Assembly: GCA_022457155.1 (NCBI GenBank)
Contig: JAJGOT010000346.1
Span: 358,501 to 422,500, forward strand
DNA length: 64,000 nt
From: Cladopsammia gracilis
Lineage: Eukaryota > Cnidaria > Anthozoa > Scleractinia > Dendrophylliidae
Reading direction: 5' to 3'
Part shown: positions 22,455 through 34,145 of the stretch, one piece after another
Numbering within the stretch: position 1 is the first letter of the stretch
Layout of the letters: each line of letters opens with the position of its first letter
Program-made: the position numbers and the translations under genes
The notes under the pieces: generated by a model
The model's database searches: none
Told to the model about the DNA's origin: nothing
What the model saw: the letters and a program-made list of their open reading frames with translations, nothing else

Positions 22455-24890
22455 TTAAGTTAGGTTTTTCTGTGCTAGTTTTTGGGTATAGAGGTAATAT
22501 TTAGCAAAAAGGAGAGTACAGTTTAAATTATTGGTAATCAGGTCAGTCTTGGAGGAGTTCGTGCCGAAGAGAATTTCCGTTGGGGATAAGGAGAAAGAGG
22601 TGCCATTGTCTTTGTTAAACCACTTAATAACTTCCAAGAAAAACTTTTTAGACCACTGACAATTAGAAAAAGTGTGAATAATGGAATCATTTTCTCGACA
22701 GTAAATGCAAAGCATATCATTTTTAATACCAAATAAATGCAGTTCTCTCTTTGTAACAACTATTCTGTGCAAAAGTTTGAAGTAAAATTCTCTCAGCTTG
22801 TTTTCTCTAGAAATATATTTTACACGACTAAAAAAAGAGTCAATCCGCCCCATGTCTGACTGTAAATCTCTCTCCCACTTTACGCTTGCCTTCAATACTT
22901 GCTTGTCTTTATTTATCAAAAGCCAGTAATAATCTCTGTTTTTTAATTTACGTAAATTTATCGTAGTATCCCTAGACAGCTGAAACTCATATTCTGAAAG
23001 AAAAAATAGTTTTATCTAGACATTTTATCCTTGCCTTAATAATGAGGGCCTGAGGTATTGCAGATACAACTTGTATGTAGGTTAGGAAATTACAGCTCAG
23101 TTCGTATTTTCGGATGAACTCTGCGTAAGGGAGAATTTTTCCATCCGCCTTCAACAGATCGTGGATAAAAATAATATTCCTACTGAACCAGCTCTGATAA
23201 AAGATGATTGACTGTTAATTCGAATTTCTTTATTATTAAATAGGATCAATTCCTGATCGGATTCTGGATTATAAGATGCTTTAAGTTCAGAGAAATATAG
23301 TAACATCTGCTTGTAGAAGTGCGGGAATTTTGCCTGCTCGAGAAACTTTTCATCATAGTTACAGTGCAATAGGAATTTTAAGCCACCATATTTATCGAAA
23401 TAATAGTTTGGGATAACCTTCCAGGATTCACTGCCCATTTGGTCGTTTAATAAAAATCTCGAGATCCATGCCAATTTGAGTGATTTGGACATAGTTTCTA
23501 TGCTAGGCGCACGTAGACCTCCATTTTCGTAGTCTTGAAACATGACTTTGCGATTGAGTTTGTCTTTCTTGTTTTTCCATATAAATTTAAATATCATAGA
23601 ATTAACATCTTGAATGCATTTTTTAGGGATATCAAGAATAGAAGTGGAATGTACCAGCTGCGAGATGCCAAGGCTTTTAGTTGTATAGTTTCGGGACTGC
23701 CAGATGCCGTGAATAGTATCTATTTTTTGAATTTTTTCTTCAAAGTTGTATTGGTAATTTTTTTGTCATCATAGGATATGAATATCCATAATGCTCTTAT
23801 CGGCTCATTTGGCCATTTGAATCCGAAAGGTTTTTCTTTACAATGTCTCCAGGGCCCCAGCCACATTGCTTTTGTTTTTGATGGATTAAGTCGCAAACCT
23901 GATAGATCACCGAAATCATTCAATCGTACAATAGCTCTTTGCACGGTGTCCGTATCCTTGCATCATGGTGTCATCAGCGAATTGGCCTATTTTAAATTCT
24001 TTCCGAAAAATAGTTATACCATGAATTTCCTTGTCCTGTCTAATCTTACAAGCTAGCAGCTCAACCGCAAGAATGAATAAATAGGGGGACAAAGGGCAGC
24101 CTTGCCTCACTCCTCTTGATAACTTAAAGTAGTTGGTACAAAAGCCGTTGTTTAAAACTGCACTTTCTGAATTGTTGTAAAGAGTGGTGATCCATCGTTT
24201 GATATTATCACCAAAATTAAATACCGTAATTGTCTTTTGGATGAAATCCCATTCAATACTGTCAAACGCTTTACGAAAATCAAGTTGCAGAAGTAACCCC
24301 GGAATGTTTTGAAGTTTTGTTTGCTCAAGAATATCATTTATCTGCCTAACATTTTGACCTATATACCTCCCTTTTATGAAACCTGTTTGATCTGGATTTA
24401 TTAAGCGCGTCAAAACTTTTTCTATTCTCCTGGCTACAATTTTGGACGCAATTTTGTAATCCATATTAAGTAAAGTTATCGGTCGCCAGTTTGCGAGATC
24501 AGCTAGATCTGAGTCTTCCTTTGGGACTAGAGTAACTACACCTCGCTTTTGAGAGATTGACATTTCGCCTTCTTTAAATGCTGCGTTAAAACAATCGACT
24601 AGGTCTTGTCCCAACAAGTCAAAGAAACAGTTATAGAACTCCCAGGTAAATCCGTCATCTCCTGGAGATTTTCCACTTGCGAACGTCTGCAAAACATCAC
24701 TACATTCCTTAAGAGTGATTTCACCCAATTCGTCTTGTTCCGTATTTTGAAGTTTCGGTATTTCAAGATTTCTGACAACATTTTCAAATAAACTGCTTTT
24801 ATCCTCTACAAGGTTTGACGTATATAAATCTCTATAGAAATTTTCAATTTCCAATAATATGTCTTCTTCTTTGAAAATATTTATCTCCAT
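22455..24890 (-). pseudogene. LINE ORF2: reverse transcriptase and C-terminal domain
   Basis: The 23,916-24,890 frame contains the fingers/palm motifs RGVVTLVPKED, NWRPITLLNMDYKI, LQLDFRKAFDSIEW (catalytic Asp), SRGVRQGCPLSPYLF and a disrupted FADD box near FADDTMM, where the frame breaks. Later pieces carry the thumb (23,151-23,944) and a zinc-knuckle-like CIYCRENDSIIHTFSNC segment (22,600-22,720). Reverse transcribes LINE RNA at the nicked target. At least three frame breaks. Confidence 0.8.
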
Positions 24891-25200
24891 CCGGCCGTTT
24901 CAGTTCTTTAATTACTTTTCGGTTATAGTTCCGCTTTTCTAGATTAAAGAAATATTTTGTTGGTTTTTCACCTTGCTCAGTCCATCTAACTTTAGAACGA
25001 AGAATTGAACTTTTCCCCTTGTTTTCATATGAGATGAAGTTCCTGTTTTAATCGAGTGTATTCCTGTTGCTGAGTTCCGCTTGTATCATCTACGTCGATA
25101 CTTTGGGAAAGGAGGTTGTCGAGTTTCTCTAATCGGTCTGCTAGATCTTGTTCCTTTATACGAAGCTTTTTTTGTTTGTTTTTGGAATAAGAGATTGTAA

Positions 25201-25320
25201 GGCCCAGTTCAAACGTCGAACTTCACATGTGCCGAACCTAATGCAAATTAGCAAGAAGAATAGATTTTGCTCATTTGCATTAGGTTCGGCACATGTGAAG
25301 TTCGACGTTTGAACTGGACC
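25201..25320. mobile_element. 120-bp MITE, Harbinger-like
   Basis: Near-perfect palindrome with termini GGCCCAGTTCAAACGTCG and its complement CGACGTTTGAACTGGACC, flanked by TAA on both sides (25,198-25,200 and 25,321-25,323). A 3-bp TWA duplication with GG-starting termini fits PIF/Harbinger. It sits inside the older LINE. Confidence 0.8.
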
Positions 25321-26324
25321 TAAGCGCTCTTAATTCCATTTTGATAAGTTCCCATTTTAATCTTTTGTCTTCCACATCCGAGTATTTATTTATTATGGTA
25401 GGATAATTTTCTGTTATAAGTTTTATATATTCTCCATCTTCTACAAGAGAACTGTTGAATTTCCTTAGCCCCGGCCCGCGTCTTTCTTTCGTAACAGTCA
25501 AACTAAGTTTTATTGCTTTGTGATAAGGAGCAATAGAGACTTTTGTTCCTATGTAAGACACACATTTAATTAAAGATTGAGCAATAAGAAAGAAATCGAT
25601 TCGCGAGCTGAGATTGAGTGCTTTGGACTCATAGGTGAAACTCAGTTTGCTCGGATTTTGTTTTCTATAGATGTCAACAAGCTCAAGTTCTCTCATCATT
25701 GATATGATATTGTTTCGGTAAGTATGTGGCTTCCACGCCGCCTCACCTATTTTGTCAATGGCATAAAGAGCAACATTCCAGTCACCTCCTATAACTAGGT
25801 TCTCAATATCGGTGTTATACATTAAATATTCATGTAAAGAATGCAAAAAAAAAATTTTTTTGAACTTCTTTTTAGCGGAGCACAATGCCGAACTAATCTT
25901 TACAGGTAACCTTAAAATAGATGACATTCCCGTTTTGCAACTAGAGGACCCCTTTTCTAAAGAACTTATTGAAATCTGGTCAAATCTCAGCTTTATAAAA
26001 GAACCGAACAACTTTTCTCAAATGCCAATCTGGTATAACTCTCTTATACGCATTAACAATAAACCCTTCTACTATAGAAACTGGTTTTGGCAGGTATTCG
26101 TACTGTCGACCACCTTCTTGATAAGGATTCCAAATTCTTAACTTTTGATACCTTTAAGAAAAAGTATTCTGTGAAAACAAATTTTCTCCCATATTATAGT
26201 GTTGTTTGTGCAATTTCTATTTTGAAAAACGTCCGTGCTCGCCACCCAACGCTGCACTCTGACGATGGCACCAAAAATTTGATGATGTCATCGGAATTCT
26301 GCAAATCAGCCTATAAAATACTCG

Positions 26325-26812
26325 CAGCGCCGTAGCTAGTATGAGGCCAACCGAGGCACTCGCCTCGGTTAAATTTTGACGAATTTCGCCGATCCTTTTT
26401 ATTTTACATAAGCGATCATCGGAGCCTCTCAGGAAAGATTTCGTGGCCAAAATATAACAGTTAAAATATATATATATATAACCAAAATTTTCGCCGTATT
26501 AATACTGCATGTCGATCTCAAGGGGCTACGTACGTTAACTCAAATTTTTTTTGAACAAATACTGATCAAAACCATTGGCGAGGTTAACGGTCACCCAGAT
26601 TATGTAGCTTGTTTCTGAATATTGCTTTTTAAATTCCACTTAAATTTACTGGAAAAAAAATTACCGAAAGTCCCAGAAAACGCTGCAAATCGCATTTCCG
26701 AGAGACTAAATTTCAAAATTTCTCGGGGGGGCATGCCCCTGAACCCCCCTAGCAACTCCCGCCTTCGGCGGTCGGCTGCCTCAGTTGGTCGTTTGGTCTG
26801 GCTACGGCACTG
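26325..26812. mobile_element. 488-bp hAT-like MITE inside the younger LINE
   Basis: Termini CAGCGCCGTAGCTAGT and (complement of the right end) CAGTGCCGTAGCCAGA match at 13 of 16 positions. ACTCG flanks both sides (26,320-26,324 and 26,813-26,817). The CAG…CTG ends are hAT-like; the 5-bp duplication fits the hAT5-type subgroup. Removing it brings the LINE coding sequence on either side together. Confidence 0.75.
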
Positions 26813-26816
26813 ACTC

Positions 26817-27407
26817 GTGAAACGAAAAGCTTCACTTCCACTTGAAAGCCAAACCAAATGGCTCTCGGACTCTAAACAGTATGATCTTGATAAAATAGAT
26901 TGGTGTAAATCATATAACTTGCCCTTTCTATGTACTCGGGAAACAAAATTGCAAAACTTCCAATTAAAACTCCTCCATAGAAGAATAGCCACCAATAGTT
27001 ATTTGTTTAAAATCGGTGTTATACAAAGTGACCTTTGTTCCTTCTGCAAGAAAAATTCGGAAACTCTTCTTCACTTGTTTTGGGAATGTCCAAATGTACA
27101 CAGCTTTTGGAATGAAGTTAAAGATTGGATTTATAGCCATCCTTGCTTCTCAACCGAAAAATTCTCATTTCTTGTTTGCTTGGGCTTAGTTGAAAATACT
27201 TCAAACCTTCTCTTTCACCACTTTCTCCTTATTGCTAGATACCACATATATTGGTCTAAATCAATGCACTCTATCCCATTCCGAGAACTTTATATTCGAA
27301 ATATTCACTTATGTTTGGATGGTGAGAAGCGTTATGCTCTTAAAAATGGGACCCTAAATAAATTCAACAGGAAGTGGGGAGCCTTTATTCGCGACAGTAA
27401 TCTGTAG
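26817..27407 (+). pseudogene. Younger LINE ORF2 C-terminus
   Basis: 196 codons ending at 27,407 with KLLHRRIATNSYLFKIGV and the zinc-binding C-x2-C…H-x4-C segment CSFCKKNSETLLHLFWEC. It is the same domain found on the minus strand at 22,600-22,720, so the two LINEs are related. The piece before the MITE (25,870-26,324) has its own frame breaks. Confidence 0.75.
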
Positions 27408-28141
27408 TTTTTCTTAGCTATGTGAGTCTGGTGGCCTTCGAGAACAGTCTATTTACTTTTCTTTATTTTTTTTTTCCCATACCATGTATCAATATGTATC
27501 TAAACTTGTTAATTTTTAATAACTTTGTGTTTCCATTAGCTACAAACATTTTTGAAGTGGACAATTTAATGTATATGATATATAGTTTGAAAGAAAACTG
27601 TAAAATATCTTCTATAAGGTGTCATAATTAACGAATGTATTTAACGTGTGTGTATGCGTTTCTGTGAACGTTATTAATTTTAATTTTTTTTATTACCAAT
27701 TAATAACTGTACTATTAAGAAAATAAGTGTAGTCTGTAATGTTAATATGTTATAAGTGTGAAATGTAAGCGTATCGTAAGCACTGTATTAATGTTATAGC
27801 TAAAACATGTAATGAGCAGTGTAACACAGCAATAAAAAAAAAGACATAAAAAAAATAAAAAAAAATTAAAAAAAGAATGCAAAAATTCAGTTTGCTGTTG
27901 TAAGTTGTTTGGAGTATAAATATTACATACAGATAAATTGCCTGCTTCAGAAGCTATGTCCACTGAGATAATTCTCCCATTTTGGTCTTTGTTAAAGTTG
28001 TTAACCGTCTGACCATATAAGGGGTTAATTAAGATACAAACACCTCTACTATGAATTGAGCCGTGTGAAAAGAAAGTGTCACCTCCCCACTCACTCCTCC
28101 AAACTGTTTCATCACCTGGTTTTGAATAAATTTCTTGCAAA

Positions 28142-28508
28142 AACTAAAATAAGCAATTCTGATCTTTTAAAAACCTAAAAATACTTCTTCTTTTAACCTG
28201 TCTTAAGCCTTAAGTTTCGCTTATTAATCAAGTATACAAAATATAAGTAATGTAGCAACTTGATGTAACGTGAAGTATTGTTAGTAAGTTGATGCATGGT
28301 ATTATATTGTAAGTATGGTATTGTAATTAATCGTAAGTAATGGAATGTAACATGTATTGTAAGTTAGTAATGTATGTGTTGAAATAAACGAGTATTTATG
28401 GAAAAAAAAAAAAGTTCTTTGCAAGTTGTAAAGTCCTGAACTCAATATCTCCGCACTTATGCCCCACCGATTATGCGCAAACTTGGTTAGGATTTGTATT
28501 AAGTCAAT

Positions 28509-28539
<31 letters not shown>

Positions 28540-28702
28540 TTAATTAGTTCAATTAAAAAAAAAGTTTCGCTTATGAGACTTCCACTCTTACGTTTACTGT
28601 TTCACTGTCGAGCCGCCGAGCCACTTCAGTGATAGTCCTAGAAAATTGGCCCTGCATTCTGTAGTTGCTCCTAAACCCAAAATTGTTTTTTTTGTTTTTT
28701 CT
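28142..28702 (+). other. Retroposed tail, microsatellite and no gene
   Basis: Contains AATAAA (28,383) followed by an A-run of about 12 at 28,400, which looks like a plus-strand retroposed 3' end, an (AAT)n array at about 28,510-28,535, and a GCCGAGCCAC / GGCCCTG block (28,608-28,665) that is the inverted counterpart of 20,826-20,872. No gene seen. Confidence 0.4.
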
Positions 28703-29073
28703 ACGTACGTTGAAAAGTTGAATAGTTAAATATTCTTGTTTTTAACGTTGCGTTAGTGAATTATAGAGGTTTGAATTTACAAAATGTTAATAAGATGACG
28801 TCAAATCAAGAATCGTTTATTATACAACTACTTGTTTTTACCTCCAAGTAATATTTTTTTACCAATCAATTGACTATTAACAGTTTTTATTTAGTATTTC
28901 TTAAAATGATTATCCTTAAGCTGTGAACTGCGTATTGTGAATTGAAATAGAAATAATGGTAAAGTCTTGATTTGACGTGATCTTATTAGCATTTTGTAAA
29001 TTCAAATCGTATTACTCACTAACGCGACTTAAAAACAAGAAATATTTCACTATTCGACTTTTCAACGTACATT
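28703..29073. repeat. ~370-bp foldback element
   Basis: Imperfect inverted arms of about 120 bp: CTACGTACGTTGAAAAGTTG… at the left and …CGACTTTTCAACGTACAT at the right, both carrying TTTTGTAAATTC / GAATTTACAAAA and TTGATTTGACGT / ACGTCAAATCAA. MITE-like; target duplication not resolved. Confidence 0.6.
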
Positions 29074-29900
29074 GAGTTGAATAAAAGAAAAAAATGGGGG
29101 TAAGGTGCACTTTAAGTTTCTCTGGACTAAGTTATGTGACTCTCTTTAATAATATTGAAAACAAGAAAACGTCGGTACAAGGATTCTCATCGAAGGTTTT
29201 GCTTTGCTAGTTGTTCCTTATTTATTTAATCAAGTTTCAGATTACAATTAAAAAAAAAATCTGAGGTAGGCTTAAAACAGAGTACAAGACTCCTTAAAAA
29301 TAAGCCACCTATTATTACATCATAAATATATCTAAGAATTAATTAAGTAATGCAATTATCTAAAAAGTTATATTAAAAAGAAGACAATGATTATGTAAAA
29401 TACAATGTAAAAATTAGAAAAAAATCGACATTAAACTTATAATGATAAAAGGCCTTCAAATTCTTACGAAAGATTGACAAGGTATTTGACTTTCTTATAC
29501 TAAGAGGTAATTCATTTCACAGGCGACAAATCCGAAAGTAGGGAACACGAATTTCGTACAAACAATTTCCCACTTATTTTTCAATACAGAATCCTTGTTT
29601 CCGGGAATAGTTAATTTATCTAAGCGAACTAGCACAATTCGTGATATATATGTTACTATTCCAGTACCATAAGTATATAACCTTAAAATTGCAAGCGTAG
29701 AAAACGGTAAAGAGAAACAATCAATTCAGGCTACAAAGGTCAATTTAGGCTGTTTACAATTGTATGCCATACGTATTTTAGATGTTGACCCAGTTGGAAC
29801 AAAGATGGTATCAAGGGAATCCTCTACTTGTCCAAAGGACGATTGCCTTAAGGCTGTGATTGATAATGTTATTTCTCTTGTCCGTTTCTAAGTACTTTAA
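29074..29900. other. No gene recognised
   Basis: AT-rich sequence without a supported ORF, RNA gene or clear repeat boundary. The only notable structure is the MITE that follows it. Confidence 0.4.
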
Positions 29901-30082
29901 AGGCTGGTTTCCACTAGCGCATAAGCATAAGCACAAGCCAACATACGCAGACTCAGTAACGTGTTATTCATTAGTTCCAATTGTTCAAACAAAACAGAAC
30001 AATAGGCACTAATGATCAACATGTTACTGAGTCTGCGTATGTTGGCTTGTGCTTATGCTTATGCGCTAGTGGAAACCAGCCT
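29901..30082. mobile_element. 182-bp MITE, Harbinger-like
   Basis: Inverted arms of about 60 bp start AGGCTGGTTTCCACTAGCGC and end with the complement GCGCTAGTGGAAACCAGCCT. TAA flanks both sides (29,898-29,900 and 30,083-30,085). Confidence 0.8.
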
Positions 30083-30647
30083 TAAGCGAATATTAAGCAA
30101 AATTATGAATATGATTAAAAAGCGGATAATTATGAAATGCGAAGGTGATGGTAAAAGGGGCCGGCCGTTAATTCGGTATCTTGTTCTTTCCGAAATTGAT
30201 TGCGAATTGTAATCTGGTTTTTGCAGTGGCGGTCCTTTTACCTTTCACCTCGCATTTTTTGTCAAAACGGTGTATATATGTTTGGGTAAATATGGCTAAA
30301 TATTGGTGCGAAAGCTAAAGCAAATAAATCTTCGTTCGAAGAGTAAATAAAATGAATAAACGTTTAAGCGAAAAGCGAATCAAGCGAATATAAGAAAATA
30401 CCCAAAAATGAATGCTTACAAACTGTCGCTCCCCCACCGACGCAGCACCACAGTTTCTCAGACACAACCTTTTTTTAAAGTTCAGTTAACGGGGAAAAGA
30501 CGACTAAAATTACACCGCGAAAACTTAAGCAAAACAAAAGTTTCCTAAACAATTACTTTTCGAGAAAATTGAAAGATGGCTGGTTTAGGTACTTCCTCTC
30601 GATTGTAACTACAATAGAAATGTTCTCCAATATCGACTGAACAATTA

Positions 30648-33166
30648 TCACAGTCGTGTTTCCTTTATTGCATGGCCATTCGATTCCTCTCCCTTGGTTT
30701 CTGGTATAGAATTACTCTGTGAAACAAACAAAAACAAAGTTGTGATACGTACTTAATTAAACCGGAAGCAATATCTAGCCGCTTTCTCGCCCAACCCCCT
30801 GTGGGTGCCACAGTAAAGCTAGAAAACTGACCTGAATTCCAGCTGAGACAGTGGAAGGAACAGCCATTGTTTCCAGGTTGTAGCCTTCCTTTATTGCACG
30901 GCCATTTGATTCCTCTCCCTCGGTTTTTGGTATAGAATTACTCTGTGAAACAAACAAAAACAAAGTTGTGATACGTAGTTAATTAACCCGGAAGCAACGA
31001 TTCAATATCTAGCCGCTTTCTCGCACAACCCCCTGTGGGTGCCACAGTAAAGCTAGAAAACTGACCTGGATTTCAGCTGAGGCAGCTTCCAGGTCTTTGC
31101 TAAAAAATCTAAAAAAAACCACAGTTTCAATATGAGGAATAGTTGATATAGCAATCTCTTCCTCCGTCAGACATTCCTGATATCATCCCTGCCAGGATGT
31201 TCAGGTATAAACATGCATAAAAGCCCTTCAACTGCTCGGGTAGTCCCGCACTTGTCCCGGGCACTTGTCCAAACGATGTCTGTGATTTGCTGTCCCGCTG
31301 GGATAGGGATTAGGGATAGGGGCATTGTTCAAGTGATATATCAATTGCATCGTTCGTCAATCACAGACATCTTTTGGACAGCTACGACCCCGCTCCTTCA
31401 ACTTGAAATTATAGAGTACCTTCAGATCGACCATTTTTTCGAAATTTGTTTTGGGAGTCAAAATAGAGGCTTCAGGATGATCCTTCATCCAAAAAACGGA
31501 GAAAAGACGTTATGACGTTATGACTTTTTTGACCGGAAGTTTGTCTACGACGCGCGATATTTTCCCGAGGGGGGGGGGGAGAGACTCACATATGAAAGGG
31601 GCGGGGATGCTTGTCGTCTCGCTTAGGGGTGTAAATTTCAGATTTTGGTCTCACTTAGGGTGTTCTGGGCAAAACGCCATTATATTTAGCCGTCAAGGTC
31701 TCATTTAGGGTTGCACCTAAAAAGTCACTGTATTTTTTATTTGTCTGTGTTTTAAAATGGTCTCTATTAGGGGTCAAAAAAAGCTTGGGCCACGCCCAGA
31801 TTGGTCTCCTTTAGGGGTTTAATTCAAAATTTCCGACGAGCATCCCCGCCACTTTTATATGAGAGTCCCCCCCCCCCTCCGGGGGGATATTTTTTTAGCG
31901 CTGTTTTCTCTAAGTAACTTTTGGCTTGTATGGGGAACTTTTAAAGAGCTACAACTCAAAGGGAATTTGTTCCATTTAACTCAAATTTGAACAGTAGAGC
32001 TACGTTAACATAAAATAAAAACAAAACATGTCGGGGATTTTATAATTTTTGAAAACGTTTTCGTTTAGAACCATTTTCGCGGATTATTTAGTTTTTTTCG
32101 CCCTATTTCGAAAATGTTCTGTAACTTTTCATTGCAATTGAATATGGGAAAACGCAGACAGGTTTTTTTAGCGTTGTGGGTCCAGAAACCCAAGAACAAA
32201 TCAAACTAGCAAAATATAATAATCACTTTGAGTTGTAGCTTAAAAAAACTGATTCAAACGCTCACATTTACACTTCGCAAAAAATTCTACAATTCATCTA
32301 TTAGAAAATGAAAGGTATATTTAGATATACAGCAATATAAGTTTTAATTTTATACAGGGGTTAAGGAATACTGTACTAAATTAAATTCAATGTGAGATCC
32401 AAGGACAACAGGTCTTTCTGTCTTATGACTGTTAAGTGCCACCCTCTTTTTAAAAATATAGTTGATTAATGTATATCGCTTTTCTGTTGATGTGTCTGAG
32501 AGTGTACGTTGTGCTTCATTTTTTCTCTGTCTAAAGCTCGGAATATAAAACAGACATTAGTATTGTTGATCTTTTTTTCTCCTCCGTTCTCCCCCTTCCC
32601 TCTTTTCGTTATCTTTTGTTTGACTTTCAGGCTGATTAGAGTCATAGAAGCCTTGTTTGAGCGTAGTTGTAGTGAAATGAAAAATTCAGGAAGATATACA
32701 CTGTACAAGTTAAAAACTGACTGAATAATAAATAGATAAGTAAACAAACAAACAAATAAATAAATAAAATAAATGCATCGGTTATTGGGTGTGTTCTTTA
32801 ACCCTTTCACTCCCAGAGTCAATTATGGAGACATGTAGTCATGTCAGTTCTAACTTTTGAATCTTTCAAGGAAATCCTGTGGTGTGACCATTCAAATGAA
32901 ACCTCTTCGGCAGTAATTTGCATGGCCGATACCATTTGTTTTACAATATTTAACAACATAAAATTTGGGATTTTCTTAAAGTTTGATTTTTGGCACTCTT
33001 GGGAGTTAAAGGGTTAAACAAATATAAGTCCATGTAAAGCTTTTCTCATCATCCATCATAACTTACTTGCATTTTCTCACGTGCCAAATGGTCAAAATAA
33101 CAAGCAAGAGAAATAGAAGGGAGGCAATGGTAATCAGAGCATATTTGCCTTCATCTGGAAAACCAT
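30648..33166 (-). CDS. Host single-pass membrane protein, transmembrane and cytoplasmic 3' exons
   Basis: Four minus-strand exons have consistent splice sites and phases: 33,067-33,166 (acceptor CTCAG, donor GTAAGT), 31,066-31,099 (acceptor TTTTAG, donor GTCAGT), 30,832-30,942 (acceptor TTTCACAG, donor GTCAGT) and 30,648-30,716 (acceptor TTTCACAG, ends TGA). The first encodes GFPDEGKYALITIASLLFLL followed by VILTIWHVRKC: a transmembrane helix with a basic stop-transfer. The rest is a short acidic, Ser-rich cytoplasmic tail ending ETRL, a class I PDZ-ligand pattern. The 37-codon exon and the terminal exon are duplicates. The extracellular exons must lie upstream (above 33,170 or outside the window); I cannot name the receptor family. 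Confidence 0.65.
30658..31084 (-). repeat. Tandem ~227-bp duplication containing an exon
   Basis: Bases about 30,658-30,856 and 30,885-31,084 are direct copies (TGTGAAACAAACAAAAACAAAG, CCCCCTGTGGGTGCCACAG and AGCTAGAAAACTGACCTG recur). The duplication includes acceptor, coding sequence and intron, so it created the two SNSIP exons of the membrane protein. Confidence 0.85.
31564..31884. mobile_element. 321-bp MITE with 8-bp target duplication
   Basis: Termini CCCGAGGGGGGG… and …CCTCCGGGG are inverted, followed inward by GGGGCGGGGATGCTTGTCG and its complement. GATATTTT flanks both ends (31,556-31,563 and 31,885-31,892). An 8-bp duplication is compatible with hAT-, P- or Mu-like families; the CCC-start does not settle it. 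Confidence 0.75.
31893..32801. other. Intronic sequence, no gene recognised
   Basis: Lies within the intron between the transmembrane and cytoplasmic exons of the membrane-protein gene. The ORFs here are low complexity and have no motifs. A short AAAT-type microsatellite precedes the piggyBac-type MITE. Confidence 0.4.
32802..33013. mobile_element. 212-bp piggyBac-type MITE
   Basis: Flanked by TTAA (32,798-32,801 and 33,014-33,017), with termini CCCTTTCACTCCCAGAGT and complement of ACTCTTGGGAGTTAAAGGG. TTAA with CCCTTT ends is the piggyBac signature. Inserted in an intron of the membrane-protein gene. Confidence 0.8.
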
Positions 33167-33767
33167 CTGAGGGTGTGAAAAAAAGCTATTGTCGACACAA
33201 AACATCTTACATGTAATCTACTAATGGGGCAGTATCCTTCATGAGGAAAATTACTATTAACAAGGCATAAAAAAAAACAAGTTATCTGTTGTGATACCTA
33301 ACGAGGAGTCAGGACAGTTTCTGCTACCCTCGAGCGACCTTGGTCCAGTGAAGTTCAGTTCCAGAGAGAGAGCGATACATTACATAGACCCACTTACCTC
33401 AAGGACTATCTCTGCTAATATTTATTATTGTTTCTTTTATCCATCCCGTTTCTTTATTCTTTCTTTGTTTACATAAAACGGAGGATGTGACGATAATGAT
33501 TTCATATGATTGTAAATCATGAAACATGATTTTAACGGGCCAGTTGGCATCATAACTATGATTCATATCACCATTGCATCATCATAAGAATCATCGCGGA
33601 TGATTCATTAGCGTCAATTCCTGTTATATAGATGGAGGTGTTGTTCAAGTAAATATAAATGATACAATGCTAGAATATTGTACGTTTTCACAACCGAAGA
33701 AAAACTTAATTTGAGTTCAATTGTTGTCTACAGATCATTTTCTTTCGTACCAGTAAAGCTTTAGCAG

Positions 33768-34145
33768 GGGCGGATCCAGGGGAGGGGTCGAGGGGGTTGT
33801 AACCTCCCTTTAAGCAGCAGCAATTTTGTAAACTATATTTGACTCTTCATGTCTCTCCTTTGTGGTTCATAAAAATAATAGAGTAAAATTTTTTATACGA
33901 AGTTGTTTCACTTTCACCAATTGACTGATTGTCAAGTTAAGAATCAAAACATCCATCGTCTTCTTTTCTTTGCATGCAGCCTACCAATCAGTAGTGCGAA
34001 AGTTGAGCAGTACTTTTCGCTTATGAAACGGATCAAGACCTGCTCTAGAACAACGATGTCTAAAGGGCGCTCTCAAATCTCGCTGTTAATTTGTTATGCA
34101 CTACTCCGAGAGATTCGAGGTAGACGAGATATGGGAGGGCTTTGA
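33768..34145 (+). pseudogene. hAT transposase C-terminal remnant
   Basis: A CAGGGGCGGATCCAGG hAT-type end at about 33,765 is followed by a plus-strand frame containing SSAKVEQYFSLMKRIKTCSR, which matches the C-terminal dimerisation region of hAT transposases, up to a stop at 34,145. The rest of the transposase and the other terminus were not found, so it is a deletion derivative. Confidence 0.6.

Larger units (their letters stand above)
25850..27871 (+). mobile_element. Younger LINE, 5'-truncated, inserted into the older LINE
   Basis: Opposite orientation to its host LINE. It is bounded by AAAGAATGCAAAAA on both sides (25,836-25,849 and 27,872-27,885) and ends in a long A-rich tail (27,831-27,871), the hallmarks of target-primed reverse transcription. 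It encodes only the C-terminal part of ORF2 (NFSQMPIWYNSLIRINN; CSFCKKNSETLLHLFWEC), and that part is itself split by a hAT-like MITE at 26,325-26,812. Confidence 0.85.
25280..28140 (-). pseudogene. LINE AP endonuclease, split by a younger insertion
   Basis: The N-terminal part (27,886-28,140) shows the endonuclease core SRGVCILINP and GNLSVCNIYTPN. The C-terminal part (25,849 downward) resumes with LVIGGDWNVAL (catalytic GDxN), ALNLSSRIDFFLIAQ (RIDF/D) and SIAPYHKAIKLSL (the final His region). The two parts would join exactly at the 14-bp target duplication AAAGAATGCAAAAA. It nicks target DNA to prime reverse transcription. Confidence 0.8.
22157..28141 (-). mobile_element. L1/Tx1-like LINE on the minus strand, interrupted by nested insertions
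   Basis: Minus-strand pieces in order: AP endonuclease N-terminal part (28,140-27,886), endonuclease remainder (25,849 down to about 25,324), reverse transcriptase (24,890-23,720), thumb/C-terminal pieces (23,597-23,151) and a CCHC-type C-terminal domain (22,919-22,455), ending near a T-run at 22,157 (an A-tail on the coding strand). The endonuclease is split by a younger LINE with a 14-bp target duplication and by a 120-bp MITE. Frames are broken, so it is dead. Confidence 0.8.
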
